Below, in pieces: positions 24,805 through 36,106 of a DNA stretch of 64,000 bases (positions are counted from its first letter, which is position 1; every line of letters begins with the position of its first letter). The translations under genes and the position numbers were made by a program. The stretch covers positions 130,329,150-130,393,149 of the forward strand of contig CM053026.1 in the NCBI GenBank assembly GCA_028564925.1. Direction: 5' to 3'. The DNA comes from Lithobates sylvaticus (Eukaryota; Chordata; Amphibia; Anura; Ranidae). The notes beneath the pieces are model-generated. The model saw nothing but the letters and a program-made list of their open reading frames with translations, ran no database searches and was not told the origin of the DNA.

Positions 24805-25025
24805 AGTATTTGTAAACCCTTAAAGTATTTGTAAACCCCCTATCGTTTTCAGGCAAGGAAGCTGCCATCTAGGTCTCTGTTTAATCTTCAAGTGCCATGA
24901 TGCTGCACATGTGATCAGTTAGGACCCCAGTCATTGGATGGTCTGAAAGTTTGGTTGAGAGCACAACCAATGGCAGTGTTACATGACGGAAATCCAACTG
25001 ATAAATAGATGGGTTTACTTCCGCT
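24805..25025. mobile_element. TTAA-flanked MITE, copy with duplicated left tip
   Basis: Inverted ends AGTATTTGTAAACCC and GGGTTTACTTCCGCT are bounded by TTAA (24801-24804 and 25026-25029). The 19-bp left tip TTAAAGTATTTGTAAACCC occurs twice in tandem (24801-24838). The end sequence is shared with 49482-49680. TTAA targets are used by piggyBac and Kolobok elements. Confidence 0.75.
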
Positions 25026-25054
25026 TTAAATGTATATTCCTTTATGTTTTAAAT

Positions 25055-26298
25055 CAGGGGTGTAATTAGAAATCGCAGGGTCCATAGCAAAATTTTTATG
25101 GGGCCTTCTCCCCAACCAAATAAAAAAATGCCATTGACATCACCCCAATTACTACTGTAATGTGGAACAAGGCTTGAGCTGCTGCATATATTATTTTTAA
25201 CAATAAAAAAATGTATGCACCAAATAGAGAAGTAGAGAGGCAATGTTATAGGGCCTGTTCACACCATAGTGTTGCACTAATGCACATTTTCCTGAACGAT
25301 AAGCACACATCTTGTAGCTAGGTGTGCTGCGTTACCATTCAATCTATAGAACCCCTAGCCCTTCTGGGTATGAAGATGCATGTGACCTTCCCTTCTGTGG
25401 CAGTGCTCATGCCGATTTCTAGACCCAAGCACTATCACATCGCTGACACCAGTGATTTCACTCTAGCTGTGGAGAAAGAGGGAGCGGCAAGGGATCATGG
25501 CAATGCAAGTATAGGGAGGTCAGGGGTAGGCCTTTTTGGAAATGCATTGTCACTTTACCCAGCATGGAGAAGGTGACAATGCCCTTCTCACACACAGCAC
25601 AGAGTGCATCACATAATTGCATCTTCCTTCACTTCTGCAACTGTCTTTCACCATTGTATCCCTTTGGCCACTGCAACTCTTCGATCTCTTCCTCCCCTTA
25701 TGCCTTTTTAACCACTTCCACCTCTGCACTCCATTCCACCCCTGGACTCTTATTCACCACTGCGACCCTCTCTGCCTCTACACCCACTTTTATCTGTTCA
25801 TCTCTTCCACCAGTGCACTCCATTTCACCATTGGGCATGGCTCACCTGAAGAGTTAGCTCAGGAATTCTGTTTCCGACAAGTACATTGCACTGTGGGTAG
25901 TGATTGGGGTGGAGCCAAATCATGCTGTCAGCGTTATTAGCCACCCACACACCTAGGACTTGGAAATGAACAAAGGGCAATGTTGCCCAGAAACAACACA
26001 TCATCCGACTGGCTTCAACAGATACATTTAAAAAAAACTGATGAAATTTGAAAAAAAGCATGCAATTGGGAGGGGAGAAGCACTGTCAGACAAAAATGCA
26101 TAAGGACTAATACAGAGAAATAGGAGGAAGCAGGAAGGGAAGGGGCAAGAACTGTCAGAGGCACTGCACACAAGTCACGGGATGGTGGGTGGTGGAAGGA
26201 GCCCAAATGACAGCTCACCTTCATTGTCCTGACTGTGCCCCATCTCTCCTGGGCCCCATAGTGCCAATATGGTGGCTAAGGTGGTAGTCCTGCCACTG
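25055..26298. mobile_element. Non-autonomous hAT-like element, 1.24 kb, old
   Basis: The left end CAGGGGTGTAATTAGAAA and right end ...GGTGGTAGTCCTGCCACTG form short hAT-style CAG...CTG termini. Flanks TTTTAAAT and TTATGAAT agree at six of eight positions, consistent with a decayed 8-bp duplication. The interior includes a pyrimidine-rich stretch (about 25620-25830) that opens overlapping frames in more than one phase and is not coding. Confidence 0.55.
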
Positions 26299-26451
26299 TT
26301 ATGAATAGCACATAACTTATGTATTCTACCATTTTATTAATGCCCTATAACTTATGTATTTCTCCTGTAAGAAGGGTGACAGGGCCAGGCATATCATGTG
26401 TGTCCAATAAATCTTTTTCGAAGAAAGTTACAAGAAAATCCAATGGGTTAT

Positions 26452-26694
26452 GGTGACTCACCAGTCCCCCTTCATCAAGGCTGACATGGTAAGCTGAGCA
26501 GGAATAATTATGTGATATATTGAATAATGTATCAGCAGATCTGCTCAACATGCCAGACAAACAGCAAACAGTAAAACAATTTTGTCTATCTGGTGTACCA
26601 CGAGGCTTTGCTAAAACACTATTCCAGATATGATGTAATTATTCCTGTTAAGCTTACCACATAAGCCCAGATGAAGGTGGACTGGTAAGCTCCT
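26452..26694. repeat. Inverted repeat with about 80-bp arms
   Basis: 26452-26531 pairs with about 26612-26694 (ACCAGTCCCCCTTCATC against GATGAAGGTGGACTGGT, and GCAGGAATAATTA against TAATTATTCCTG). Each arm contains a stem GCTTACCA / TGGTAAGC around a GATGAAGG motif, faintly recalling the hammerhead-bearing repeats further right but lacking the full core. Confidence 0.65.
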
Positions 26695-28769
26695 AAAATT
26701 CCTTGGCTGTTCCTATGACCTTCTGACACGTGCAGTAAAAATTTTGTGAACTCACATTATATCTTTGGCACTTTTATCCCTCTGACATTCTTTAGATTAC
26801 TATGGGGAACCCAGAGAATACCCACTTTGATAAAGATCTGCCTCTAAAATCTGGATTTAAAGTCTTTACCCCTCCTGTTTTGGTTCCAGTGCTCTAATAA
26901 CATGTCTATATTTTATCCATGTTATTTACAGCATATTACACTTTTGTTTATTGTTCACAATTTAGTCCATGAGACATGGTTTTCATCTGTTCTTTATATA
27001 GTTTAGAACCTATCTATCTTCCTGTTATTGCAATTCTCCAAATGCTGATAACTAGGACATCAACTCTTTTGGTGTCATTAGCATATCATTTTCACATTCA
27101 GTATTGTGATGCTGTTCTCATGCATATGCCATCTATCATAAGGCAAAATCTCCTTCAAGATACAATTCAGGTTAGATTTTCTTATCTTCCCAGAGGCACA
27201 TGGAAGTTTAAGCATTATTTAGTGAAACGTTTATTAAACAGTGCAAAAAGCAGTTTGATACAGATTCCTCCTTTGGGTATTAAGCAACAGAAATTCAAGG
27301 GCAGCATCTCATGGTCAAGCTGACAATATCTATGCGTAGAACAGATGTAAAATATACTATACGGCTTGATGGCTTTATCTGATTCAGCTTGAGATGTCTG
27401 AGCAATGAAAACATAAATCTAGCAAATGCTTCTAGGTGACACATTTTTAAAAAGTCACACTAAGGTGATATATTTGATAAAAGGCAATACAGGAATTATT
27501 TTAAAGATACACACTGTCATTTAATCCCAAGATGTAATGGTTTATGCTTGGTGATTTGGTCAACCTAATGGCATGTATCTAAGAACAATACAAAAATGAA
27601 ACGCTCACTGCTTTTCATTTAGAGCTTACTTATTTGCAATCAATTCCTCAGAGAGAAAGCTGAACCATAACGGATTTACTATTTAAATCCCACATACAAA
27701 ATGGAAAAGGGGAGGACTGGGGGGGGGGGGGGGGGGGGGGTATTTGGCCTTCGGGACAATAATAATAAAATATCTTGGACTAGTTGCCCTGAATGGAGAT
27801 TCACCCTTCAGACGTCAATAGACCAAGACCCACAGTCAGTGATACATGCTGGGAAATACATAGCTACCTGCAATCACAGAATTTGGCAGATTCACGTCTT
27901 TTAGCACCAACTTCCATTGTAATAGGTTATGTGACTGAATGCAGAGAGCTGCAAAGAAAGCTAATGGCGGAGGATATTTGAAAGTGTGTCACAATAAACA
28001 ATGTAATTTAGGAACACCCACCATCCACGGTTTTACTTTAAGTAGTTTGCTTTCTTTAGCCCACAGAAATCTGTCCCTGACATGGGACGGCTATTTGGTT
28101 GTCTCTGCCTCTGAGGCCAAAGATGCCCAGTCCTACCCTCACCAATCTCCTTGAGGAACAATCTCATAAACATCAAGTAGATAGGGGCAGATTTGCAACA
28201 ACAGCCCCTGAACATGGTTTAAACCACAGAGCCATTATAGTTTAGGCTCTTATTTGAAGCTGCCAAAGTCCAAACCTGTGAGCACCTTATTTAATGTATT
28301 CAAAATAGGGTGCAAGGAAATACTATATCTGTCCAAGTAAAGCATACTTGATGGTTTCCTTATGAAAAGCATCTGAAGAACACAGATCTAAGGGTGAGGG
28401 GTAAACTAGTGTGTAAAGAGATCAGCGCCACTGTGATGCAACAATGTATAAAAAAAGGTGAACATAAATATTTTATTTAAAAAATACCAATTGTTTTTGA
28501 AAAACACTGTTTTAGCAAACCAAGCAACCTATTTACAATGGGGACGCTATCTGTGGTGTGCATCCTACAATGTCACACAGAGTTCTCTTTGCTTAACTTT
28601 GAATAGAGAACTCTGTGACAGGAGAAAGGGACAGGAGGAAACTCACATGACCCCCCCCCTTTTTAATTCAATCCATATGTTTAAATAGTGCTCTGCTTGC
28701 TGTGCTTTAGTACTTTATACTGTAAATGTGTGTGTGTTTTTTTTTTTTAAATCAGTGGTATGGTTGAAG
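26695..28769. other. Unassigned sequence with a G22 run
   Basis: I see no gene or element. A run of 22 G lies at 27719-27740. Confidence 0.5.
27719..27740 (+). repeat. Homopolymer of 22 G
   Basis: This is an uninterrupted G tract. It can form G-quadruplexes, and its length may be unreliable in the assembly. Confidence 0.95.
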
Positions 28770-29232
28770 TAGGGCCATGTTACACTATAAAAATTACAAC
28801 TTTTACATTTCTGTAAAGTGTAAGAGAAAAATAGTGCCTGGGTCAATGTGCCCAAAAGAAGAATGAAAATTCCATATTTTTATGCAAAAAATGTATTTTT
28901 GTACCCTAATTTATTTGTGCTTAGATTAAAAACTGTTATTTTAAAGCTTTGGGTTTTTCCTTCCCTAATAATGCCTGCAATGAAGGATAAGGACTTTTCC
29001 TGACTGCTTTCTTACTTTGAATAGATGTAAATCTTTAAAAATTTGCATTTAGTTAAAGATTTACAACCCAAAGCTTTAAAATAGCAGTTTTTAATCTAAG
29101 CACAAATAAATTAGGGTACAAAAATTCATTTTTTGCATACAAATATGGAATTTTCATTCTTCTTTTGGGCACAGGCACTAATTTTCTCTTACACTTTACA
29201 GAAATGTAAAAGTTGTAATTTTCATAGTATAA
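28770..29232. mobile_element. Foldback element with about 185-bp arms
   Basis: 28770-28955 (GTTACACTATAAAAATTACA...) pairs with 29055-29232 at about 90 percent by eye, around a loop of about 100 bases. The arms include TTAAAGCTTTGGGT/ACCCAAAGCTTTAA. No target duplication could be fixed. Confidence 0.8.
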
Positions 29233-30731
29233 CCTTTTTACTTTAAATGGGATAGCAAACTGTCTTATTAATTTGCACTAAAAGCACATTCTTGCACATA
29301 CTTGTCAACTGCAAATATTTCCTTTTATTTCTTTATTTACACTCTGTAGTCAGAGACATTTAGGCTTTTTTTAAAGTTATATTAAATTTGTGCATTAGAA
29401 GAATATGCTAGCTTGGACCCTAGCGCTCACCACTGACACCTGTTTTATGTCTAAAGATTATTATTGGATTTTTTTGAAGGTCAACATTACAAAGTTAAAA
29501 TGTTTTAATGTAAATCCAGGACCCTAATTTTCACATCAAGTGTGTGATTATGCAGCAAGTTTATGATAAATCCACTTTGAAGGGACTGAAAAGGATCACA
29601 GTTGATCAGTGCCAACTAGCTGGATGTTGATTGGACAGAATGAAAAACCTCCAGCTTATTCCTGTTTTCTCTTTTTTTAGAGAAAGAACATTTGAGGGTC
29701 TGGTCATTTCTTATGGAATAACCAGTAACCATTGTGCATGGCTGTCATAAACGCAGCTGATCTGCAAGGTTCCTTGATATACTCACAGAGCAACCTAAAA
29801 CATGTTCTGCTCTAACTCTCAAACAAAATCCTTCTCAGTTCAGTTTATTGCCAAATATTTTTTTTAAATTATCTCTAAAACCATAAAAGCTAATGTTTTT
29901 AATAACTGAATGTGCATGGTCAATGACTGCCTGCATAAATTAGGACACCATATGATCAGTATCTTGTATCTAATACTGAAGACAAGAATCACTGATCTGA
30001 TTAAGTTCATTAATAAACAGTTTAATCTGGGAAGGCTAGTGTTTTGGCTCACCCACGCAGATATAATCTCCCTTCTTTGACTGTCATAACCGCATGGGTA
30101 GACTTGCTTGATTCTTCTAAGACAGCATTAACATTAACAACAATATGAGAGTTTTGCTGTTACTTATATGAGAACTGTTACATTTAATAGAGTGCTTAAA
30201 GGGAAAGTAGAGTATTTTCAGTATTTTTTAGAAAAATGTATAAAAGAGACCAGCTTGAGGTAAGTGATATCATCAACATGTGATAATGTTTTAAAGAAGA
30301 ATTCCAGGTATAGCATTTTTACCTAAACCAGCTGGGGCCAATGTAACTATGTATGTAACATACCCGTGGAATGCCTGTGTAAGCTGGAAATCACTGTAGT
30401 AAAAACCATTACTCCTGGGAACTGCGTTAGCTTCTGAGTCCCATGACCCACAGCTGCCCTGTTGCATTCTGAACGCAGGAGGTTGGCTGCTTGGCATGGG
30501 TGGCATTCAGGGAATGTATCGCATTTTCTCAATTAATTCAAAGTGTTCTCGAATTAGATGAAGTGGAAAGCATGGTGTCCCTGCCCCACCTATTGGCTCC
30601 ATCCAATCAGAGAATGCTTTGCTTTCATTGAAAAAAATGCAAAGCGGTCTCTTAATGGTGCCCATGCCAAAATGCAGACCTCTTGTGTTCACAACGCAGC
30701 AAGGCAGCCGCTCAGCATAGGACCCAGAAGC
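29233..30731. other. Unassigned sequence, partly repeat-like
   Basis: About 30290-30700 has the look of a frog dispersed repeat (AGAAGAATTCCAGGTATAGC; AATCAGAGAATGCTTTGC). A similar AATCAGAGGAAGCTTTG segment occurs near 42713. No gene is supported. Confidence 0.4.
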
Positions 30732-30739
30732 TATACAAT

Positions 30740-31589
30740 CAGTGGTGGCTGGTGCTACATATTTGGGGGGGGGTCACGGCAAACTAACGCCATCCACGCC
30801 CCCCCCCCCTGGGGAACCGGACGGGAATGCAGCAGGACTAACCTTAAACTAGGAGGCAGTTGGAATGAAGAGCTGGCCATTGCTTCTCTTCCGGGCTGAA
30901 CAGGAAGTGTGGCCAGTGTGTCCTGAGACACAATTGTAAGTCGTAAGACTCCCTGGCCAACCGGGTCTCAGTACCTGCTTCCTGATTGGCTGGGAGGAGA
31001 ATCAGGAAGACAATAGCAAATATTAATTTGTTATTGTCACACAAGTGGGTGGGCTCATGGCGCAGTGCTCTGTGGCCATGCTCACCCTTTTTTTAAGCAG
31101 ACAATTAGGCCCCTTTCACACTGGGGCGGGAGCGGCGGCGACGGTAAAGCAGCGCTATATTTAGCGCTGCTTTACCGTCGTTTTAGCCGTGGTATTCGGC
31201 CACTAGCGGTGCAGTTTTAACCCCCGCTAGCGGCCGAAAAAAGGGTTAAAATCCCTAAAATCCGAAAAAGGGTTAAATTACCGCAGTGTCCCATTGAAAT
31301 CAATGGGTAGGAGCGGTATAGGAGCGGTAAATACACCGCTCCTATACCGCTCCAAAGATACTGCTAGCAGGACTTTTTTGACCGTCCTGCTAGCGCACCG
31401 CTCCGGTGTGAAAGCCCGCCGGCTTTCACACTGAAGTGAATGGGGCCGAATTTTTTCAGGCGCTGTACCGCCTGAAAAATGCCCCAGTCTGAAAGGGGCC
31501 TTAGAGCCTCAGGCTCTAATCATCTGCTTAAAAAAAAAAAACAGTTGGAATCCATGCATCCGGCGCCCTGCATGGACGGGCCGCCACTG
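30740..31589. mobile_element. Non-autonomous hAT element containing a nested MITE
   Basis: Ends CAGTGGTGGCTGGTGC and ...GGGCCGCCACTG are inverted repeats. The 8-bp duplication TATACAAT (30732-30739 and 31590-31597) is exact. A 393-bp Harbinger-type MITE (31108-31500) sits inside, so this host element is older than its guest. Confidence 0.9.
31108..31500. mobile_element. Harbinger-type MITE nested in the hAT element
   Basis: Terminal inverted repeats GGCCCCTTTCACACTGGGG and CCCCAGTCTGAAAGGGGCC differ at one position and are flanked by TTA on each side (31105-31107, 31501-31503), the PIF/Harbinger target pattern. Internal hairpins include GGTAAAGCAGCGCT/AGCGCTGCTTTACC and GGAGCGGTATAGGAGCGGT with its complement. 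Confidence 0.9.
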
Positions 31590-31634
31590 TATACAATGGT
31601 TGTGCTTTCTGCTCCTTCTCACAAAGTAAGACTA

Positions 31635-32062
31635 ATGCCGCGTACACACGAAGGGACTATCCCGCGGGATTATCCGCTGGACCAAAGTCCAGCGGATAAT
31701 CCCCTCGTGTGTGGGCGCCGGCGGACTTTTTTTGGCCAAAGTACGGCGGACTAAAGTTTCAAGTTTTGTTTTCAAATTATCCGCTGGACTTGGCAGTCCA
31801 GCGGATAATCCGGTCGTGTGTAGTATGGTCCGGCGGACCAAAAAGGACGCATGCTCAGTAGCAAGTATTTTTCTAGTATTTTTCGTTTTCTAGTCCCGTC
31901 GTACGTGCTGTACGTCATCGCGTGAACCGTCGGACTTTTTGCGTGATCGTGTGTGGTCAAGTCCGTTCGCTTTTTAGTCCAGCGTACCTAGCGGGAAAGT
32001 CCAGCGGATTGTCCGCTGGACTTAGGTCCGCCGGGAAAAGTCCGTACGTGTGTACGCGGCAT
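31635..32062. mobile_element. MITE with ATGCCGCGTACACACG ends, copy 2
   Basis: Ends ATGCCGCGTACACACG and CGTGTGTACGCGGCAT are related to the element at 10981-11400. The left neighbour is TA but the right is AT, so the target duplication is not clean. The interior repeats TCCGCTGGACT and its complement many times. Confidence 0.85.
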
Positions 32063-32848
32063 ATGACTATGCAACTCAGTGCAAACATGTACTTCCTATC
32101 TTGCTGATTTCTTCTAGTGGGGAATCTGGTTCCAGTGACAGCCAGAGAAGTCAGGGCTCCTGCATACTTGCTTCAGATCCGTACCTCAGAAATGACTGAA
32201 GCCATTGTTATTTTTTCCTTCCTCTGGATCAATTATAGGTATAGGATAGTGTATATAGAGTATGTGTGTGTATGTGTTTTTTTTCTCTTTGTTGGTTGAA
32301 CTGGATGGACTTGTGTCTTTTTTCAACTAGATTAACTATATAACTATGTAGCATCACTGCCAGTGCATTTGCCAAAATAAGCCCTCATTCACACTGAACC
32401 AATTTGTCATGCGATTTGACAGGTCAAATTTGAATGACAAGTCGCAGCCTATTGCTGGCACTGGCAGCATTACAAACGGTGCAACGCCAACTTTGCGGTG
32501 CTGCACTGATTTGCAAAAGTAGTTCCTGCACTACATTTGCCGATTTCGGGTGCAATTTCAATATACGTCTGTGCATGAAGCCACACAGATGTCTTTCAAG
32601 TTGCATCCGAAGTCGCATGGACATGCTGCTTTGAAATTGTGCGGCTACATTTCCCACAATGCTCAACTATACTGCAGAGTGCATGCGCATCATGGGAAAT
32701 GTTGTTACAAAACATCTGGGGTGCCAAGGTTCACCATCACTGTTATAGGAGTTGTTTCATGCTGAAATAATGCATAGATCTGACAATAAGACAGAAATGA
32801 CACCACGATTCAAGTAATAATACATATGGCTCTTGTATTTAGATATAA
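32063..32848. other. Unassigned sequence with a repeat fragment
   Basis: 32385-32700 (CATTCACACTGAACC, GTCGCAGCC, AAGTCGCATGGACATGC) is in the style of a frog inverted-repeat element but has no matching end. The rest is unassigned. Confidence 0.4.
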
Positions 32849-32852
32849 TTAA

Positions 32853-33207
32853 AGTAGAAGTTCACCCTAAAATTTAAATCTGTAAATCTATTTGCATCCA
32901 CAATCTAAGACTAACCTATCTAGCCCTGCAATAAACTATTTTTTCAAAAGTGTGGGTGTTTTTTTTTACTTTACATTTTACACCTTAGGTGAATGGGTAA
33001 GCCCCATGGGTGATGTCACTTCCCAGGCATTTTCCAGCCGTTGGCGGCTGTCTCTCCTGCACACAGCTTCCACCACTGGAGACAGGATTGGATCGGCTTC
33101 AGAAAAGGTATGTATAGCAATTTCTCCTTTACTGGGCTAGATAGGTTAGTGTTAGATTGTGGATGCCAGTAGATTTACAGATTTTAGTTTTAGAGTGAAC
33201 TTATACT
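32853..33207. mobile_element. TTAA-flanked foldback MITE, 355 bp
   Basis: The ends pair over about 85 bp: AGTAGAAGTTCACCCTAAAA at the left against TTAGAGTGAACTTATACT at the right, then ATCTGTAAATCTA, CCACAATCTAA and CTATCTAGCCC with their complements. TTAA lies at 32849-32852 and 33208-33211. Confidence 0.88.
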
Positions 33208-33211
33208 TTAA

Positions 33212-35024
33212 TCCAGCCCAGAGATCAGCTTTAAACTATCAGTTTGATTGAGCAATGCTGAATACAAAATTATAAATGGTGAATATCACATAGAATGTGA
33301 ATTATTTTTTTTTTTTTGTAAATGAATGTACAAAATAATTCCACACTTTGAGATGCAACATATTAGATTGTATTGAATACTCTGGTATCAGTAGGTTTTC
33401 TACTTATATTCTTCGCAATTAGAGGCAGCGTTGTCAGCTTGCCATATGCACTTCTTCAGTTGGGCGCTGGGCAGGCTATCAGACAGCCCATTGGCCAACT
33501 GACACATGATGCTAAACATATTGAAAGGACTATGATTGGTAAAAAGAGTGGCGATTGCTAAAATTATTAGATTGAAGAGCCTACAGTGTTATCAGGGTGT
33601 GCTGGTCACTGGATCACGTTGTAGAATTTCACCATCTATTTCATATTTTTGTTTGATTTAAAGTTTTTGTATTCATAGATCAGCTATCTGATGGAGTCTA
33701 CTTGTAATGAGTCTGGACACATCAGAGCCGCCATATCATCTACTGTAGGAGGAAGTGTTCTGTTACTAATCCTGGATAATAGGGCAGACCCATAGCGGAT
33801 GAAGTTATAATTTTAGGGCAGAAGGGAGAATAAATGACTAACTTTTTGCAAGGCTAGGTATAGTATAGTATACAGTATATATACTTGAGTTAATTTAGTT
33901 GAGTTAACTTATCTGTACATGGGTATAACACAGGCAGTGCTGGGACAAGGTCATCTAGAGCCCAGGGTGAACATCCCAACCTGGCCCTGAATACAGGTTC
34001 ACTTTAAAGTAAGTCAGTGACCAGGCTATGGATTTTCAAGGAATTACATATTATTAACAAGCAGCAAATGGTCTTAAACAAGCTCTGATCTCTGGAGCTG
34101 CTGCCACTGTGAAACAATACATCCTCAAAGTTCACAGTAAAAGCACTGAAGTTGTCAAGAACTGTCTTCCTAGCACCTAAGCTCACTGTGCCCCCCCCCC
34201 TTACCAATAGTGAACTGGCAGCAATCTCTAACACAGAGCTGGTGAACTACAAGAGGCAAGCAGGGGAAGCTGAGCTGCCAAAGAGCTACTTGGGCAGTTT
34301 CAGTGCTTCTGCTCTGTATTTTGAGGATTAATTGCTCCACAGTGCTTGCAGCTGCAGGGGAGATTGAGGGCTTTAAATAGTTATTTTTTTCCAAACAATA
34401 AAGAGTTTTACTACTTTTTTGGAATATGCAAACAGTTGATTTCCATAGCTTGAACACAGATTCACATGAAGCCTGATTAACTAGAAGAATGAGTTATTTA
34501 GATCAATTCACTTTACACAAATGATATTTCAGAGCACTATTTATGGGAGGCTCTAGGTCTGACAAGCATAGAAGTATGTCTTCTGTGTATGGACCTATAT
34601 TTTTCCTTAAATTCCCCCAAAACAAATCTTTTAACTGTGCCTGATCCTGACAACTATAGGCTCCACAGCAAACACAAACAATATGAGGGCTAGAGGGCAA
34701 TCCTTTCTGCTTCCTCATTAAAGTCAAAGGCAATCAGAAATTTGAACAATTTTTCACCTTTTGTGTGCTTATACCTTTGTATACTATGTTTTGTCCATCT
34801 AGCCATGTCTACATTATGATTTTTCTGGTTGCCATTGGTAAACCCAAAATGCACCCCTGTATTAAAACAAAGCTAATGGTGGAATATTGTTCATAGTAAT
34901 CTCAAAATATAAGTATACATAGGGAAGGTATTAAGTATACATAGCAACAAAATAAGGGATTACAACATAAAGCTAAAAAGAAATAAAAGGAAATGTTACT
35001 ACTCAAACAAAAAAGTAATTTAAT
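33212..35024. other. Unassigned sequence
   Basis: I see no gene or element. A short C run lies near 34190. Confidence 0.5.
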
Positions 35025-35084
35025 CAATAGGCAACGCGAGAGGCCTGAAGAAGGAGCATAGCTCCGTAAACGGGTTGCCTATTG
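35025..35084 (+). ncRNA. Hammerhead ribozyme-like motif, decayed
   Basis: Outer stem CAATAGGCAAC (35025-35035) pairs perfectly with GTTGCCTATTG (35074-35084). Between them lie CTGAAGA (35045), where a hammerhead has CTGATGA, a perfect helix II GGAGC-ATA-GCTCC (35053-35065) and GTAAAC where GAAAC is expected. The order matches a type I hammerhead with a very short helix III. Core changes suggest it no longer cleaves. Confidence 0.5.
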
Positions 35085-36019
35085 GTTCCCACTACCGGAA
35101 GTGACGACAGCTGCCTGGATGTCGGCGTGCGTTCCACGGACTGGAACTGTCAGCAACAGATGAAAATACCTCCGCTCCGACCACACGCCGCTATCCACCA
35201 CCTGGACAGATGCTCTATACCGGACTTTTGGCAGATACTGCCCACACGCCTGACTGTCATTTGTAATATGTGCGTACGGAATTCACAGTTTGTATTAAAA
35301 GTTCATTTTTAACTACTGCACTTAGAGTGGCGCTTTGTTTAACTTCCAGTGTCTCCAGAGGATTTCTTCTTTTCTTCAAACTGGGCTGCCTTCTGAAGTT
35401 GCTTTTGTTCTATAGATACAGACATTCATGGACTTTTACAGCCATTGCTTGTTTAAATATGTCATGTTTTTAAGCTGTCACTTTTTATACATACACATGC
35501 TTGGTAAACAGTCCTAATTGTATGGTTAACAGCGCTCACTCCACCTGTGTTTTTTTGGTATTAGTTTATTGTCTCCCCTCTATGCTATGGTATATATAGT
35601 TTATTTTTTATATATGTTTTTATGTTATCGGTTAATGGACCATTGTGACATAAGCATGAGAGGTTTTGTCTATACCCTTTATTGCATGGTTTGGAGGTTG
35701 CAATTTTAATTTTAAGTATATTTATATGCTGACCTTATGGGGTTTTGTAACGGATAGCCGCAGGTGTCAAAAATGTTGATCTAAATAATTAATGTGCAGT
35801 AAAATGCTTTTGAACATTTCTGTTGCCTCCCAGATCCAGATTAAAGGGTATGTTAAGGACTTTGCGGCATTGCTGATAGCCCCCTTTTTAAAAAAAGTGC
35901 TGCTGTATCCTGTTCTGGATCTATTGTGTATGAGAAGTCTGTAGTTTTAGCAAATGTGGCTGTGCAGCAGCCTTAGCATCTATCTGTTCCATGGCTGCTA
36001 GTTCTCTATAACATGAAGC
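35085..36019. other. Probable body of a hammerhead-bearing repeat
   Basis: GCGCTCACTCCACCTGTGTT (35531) echoes GCGCTGTACCATC at 47119. The rest is unassigned. Confidence 0.35.
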
Positions 36020-36106
36020 GGGTGACGCTGTGCCTCCACCCCGCTGACAAAGTCCTGTAGGACATAACGCATACGGGAGGAGGAGCCGTGATCTGTGACG
36101 TCACCC
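36020..36106 (+). ncRNA. Hammerhead ribozyme-like motif, decayed
   Basis: Helix I: GGGTGACG (36020) pairs with CGTCACCC (36099), and CCTCCACCCCG pairs with CGGGAGGAGG. Then CTGACAA (36044) stands where CTGATGA is expected, helix II GTCC-TGTA-GGAC (36052-36063) is perfect, and ATAACGCATA stands where GAAACGCGTA would be. The architecture is intact but the catalytic core is altered at several places. Confidence 0.55.

Noticed and set aside
25564-25940. Overlapping Ser/Thr/Pro-rich frames
   Set aside because: Two phases are open at once over a pyrimidine-rich stretch inside a hAT-like element, so this is compositional.
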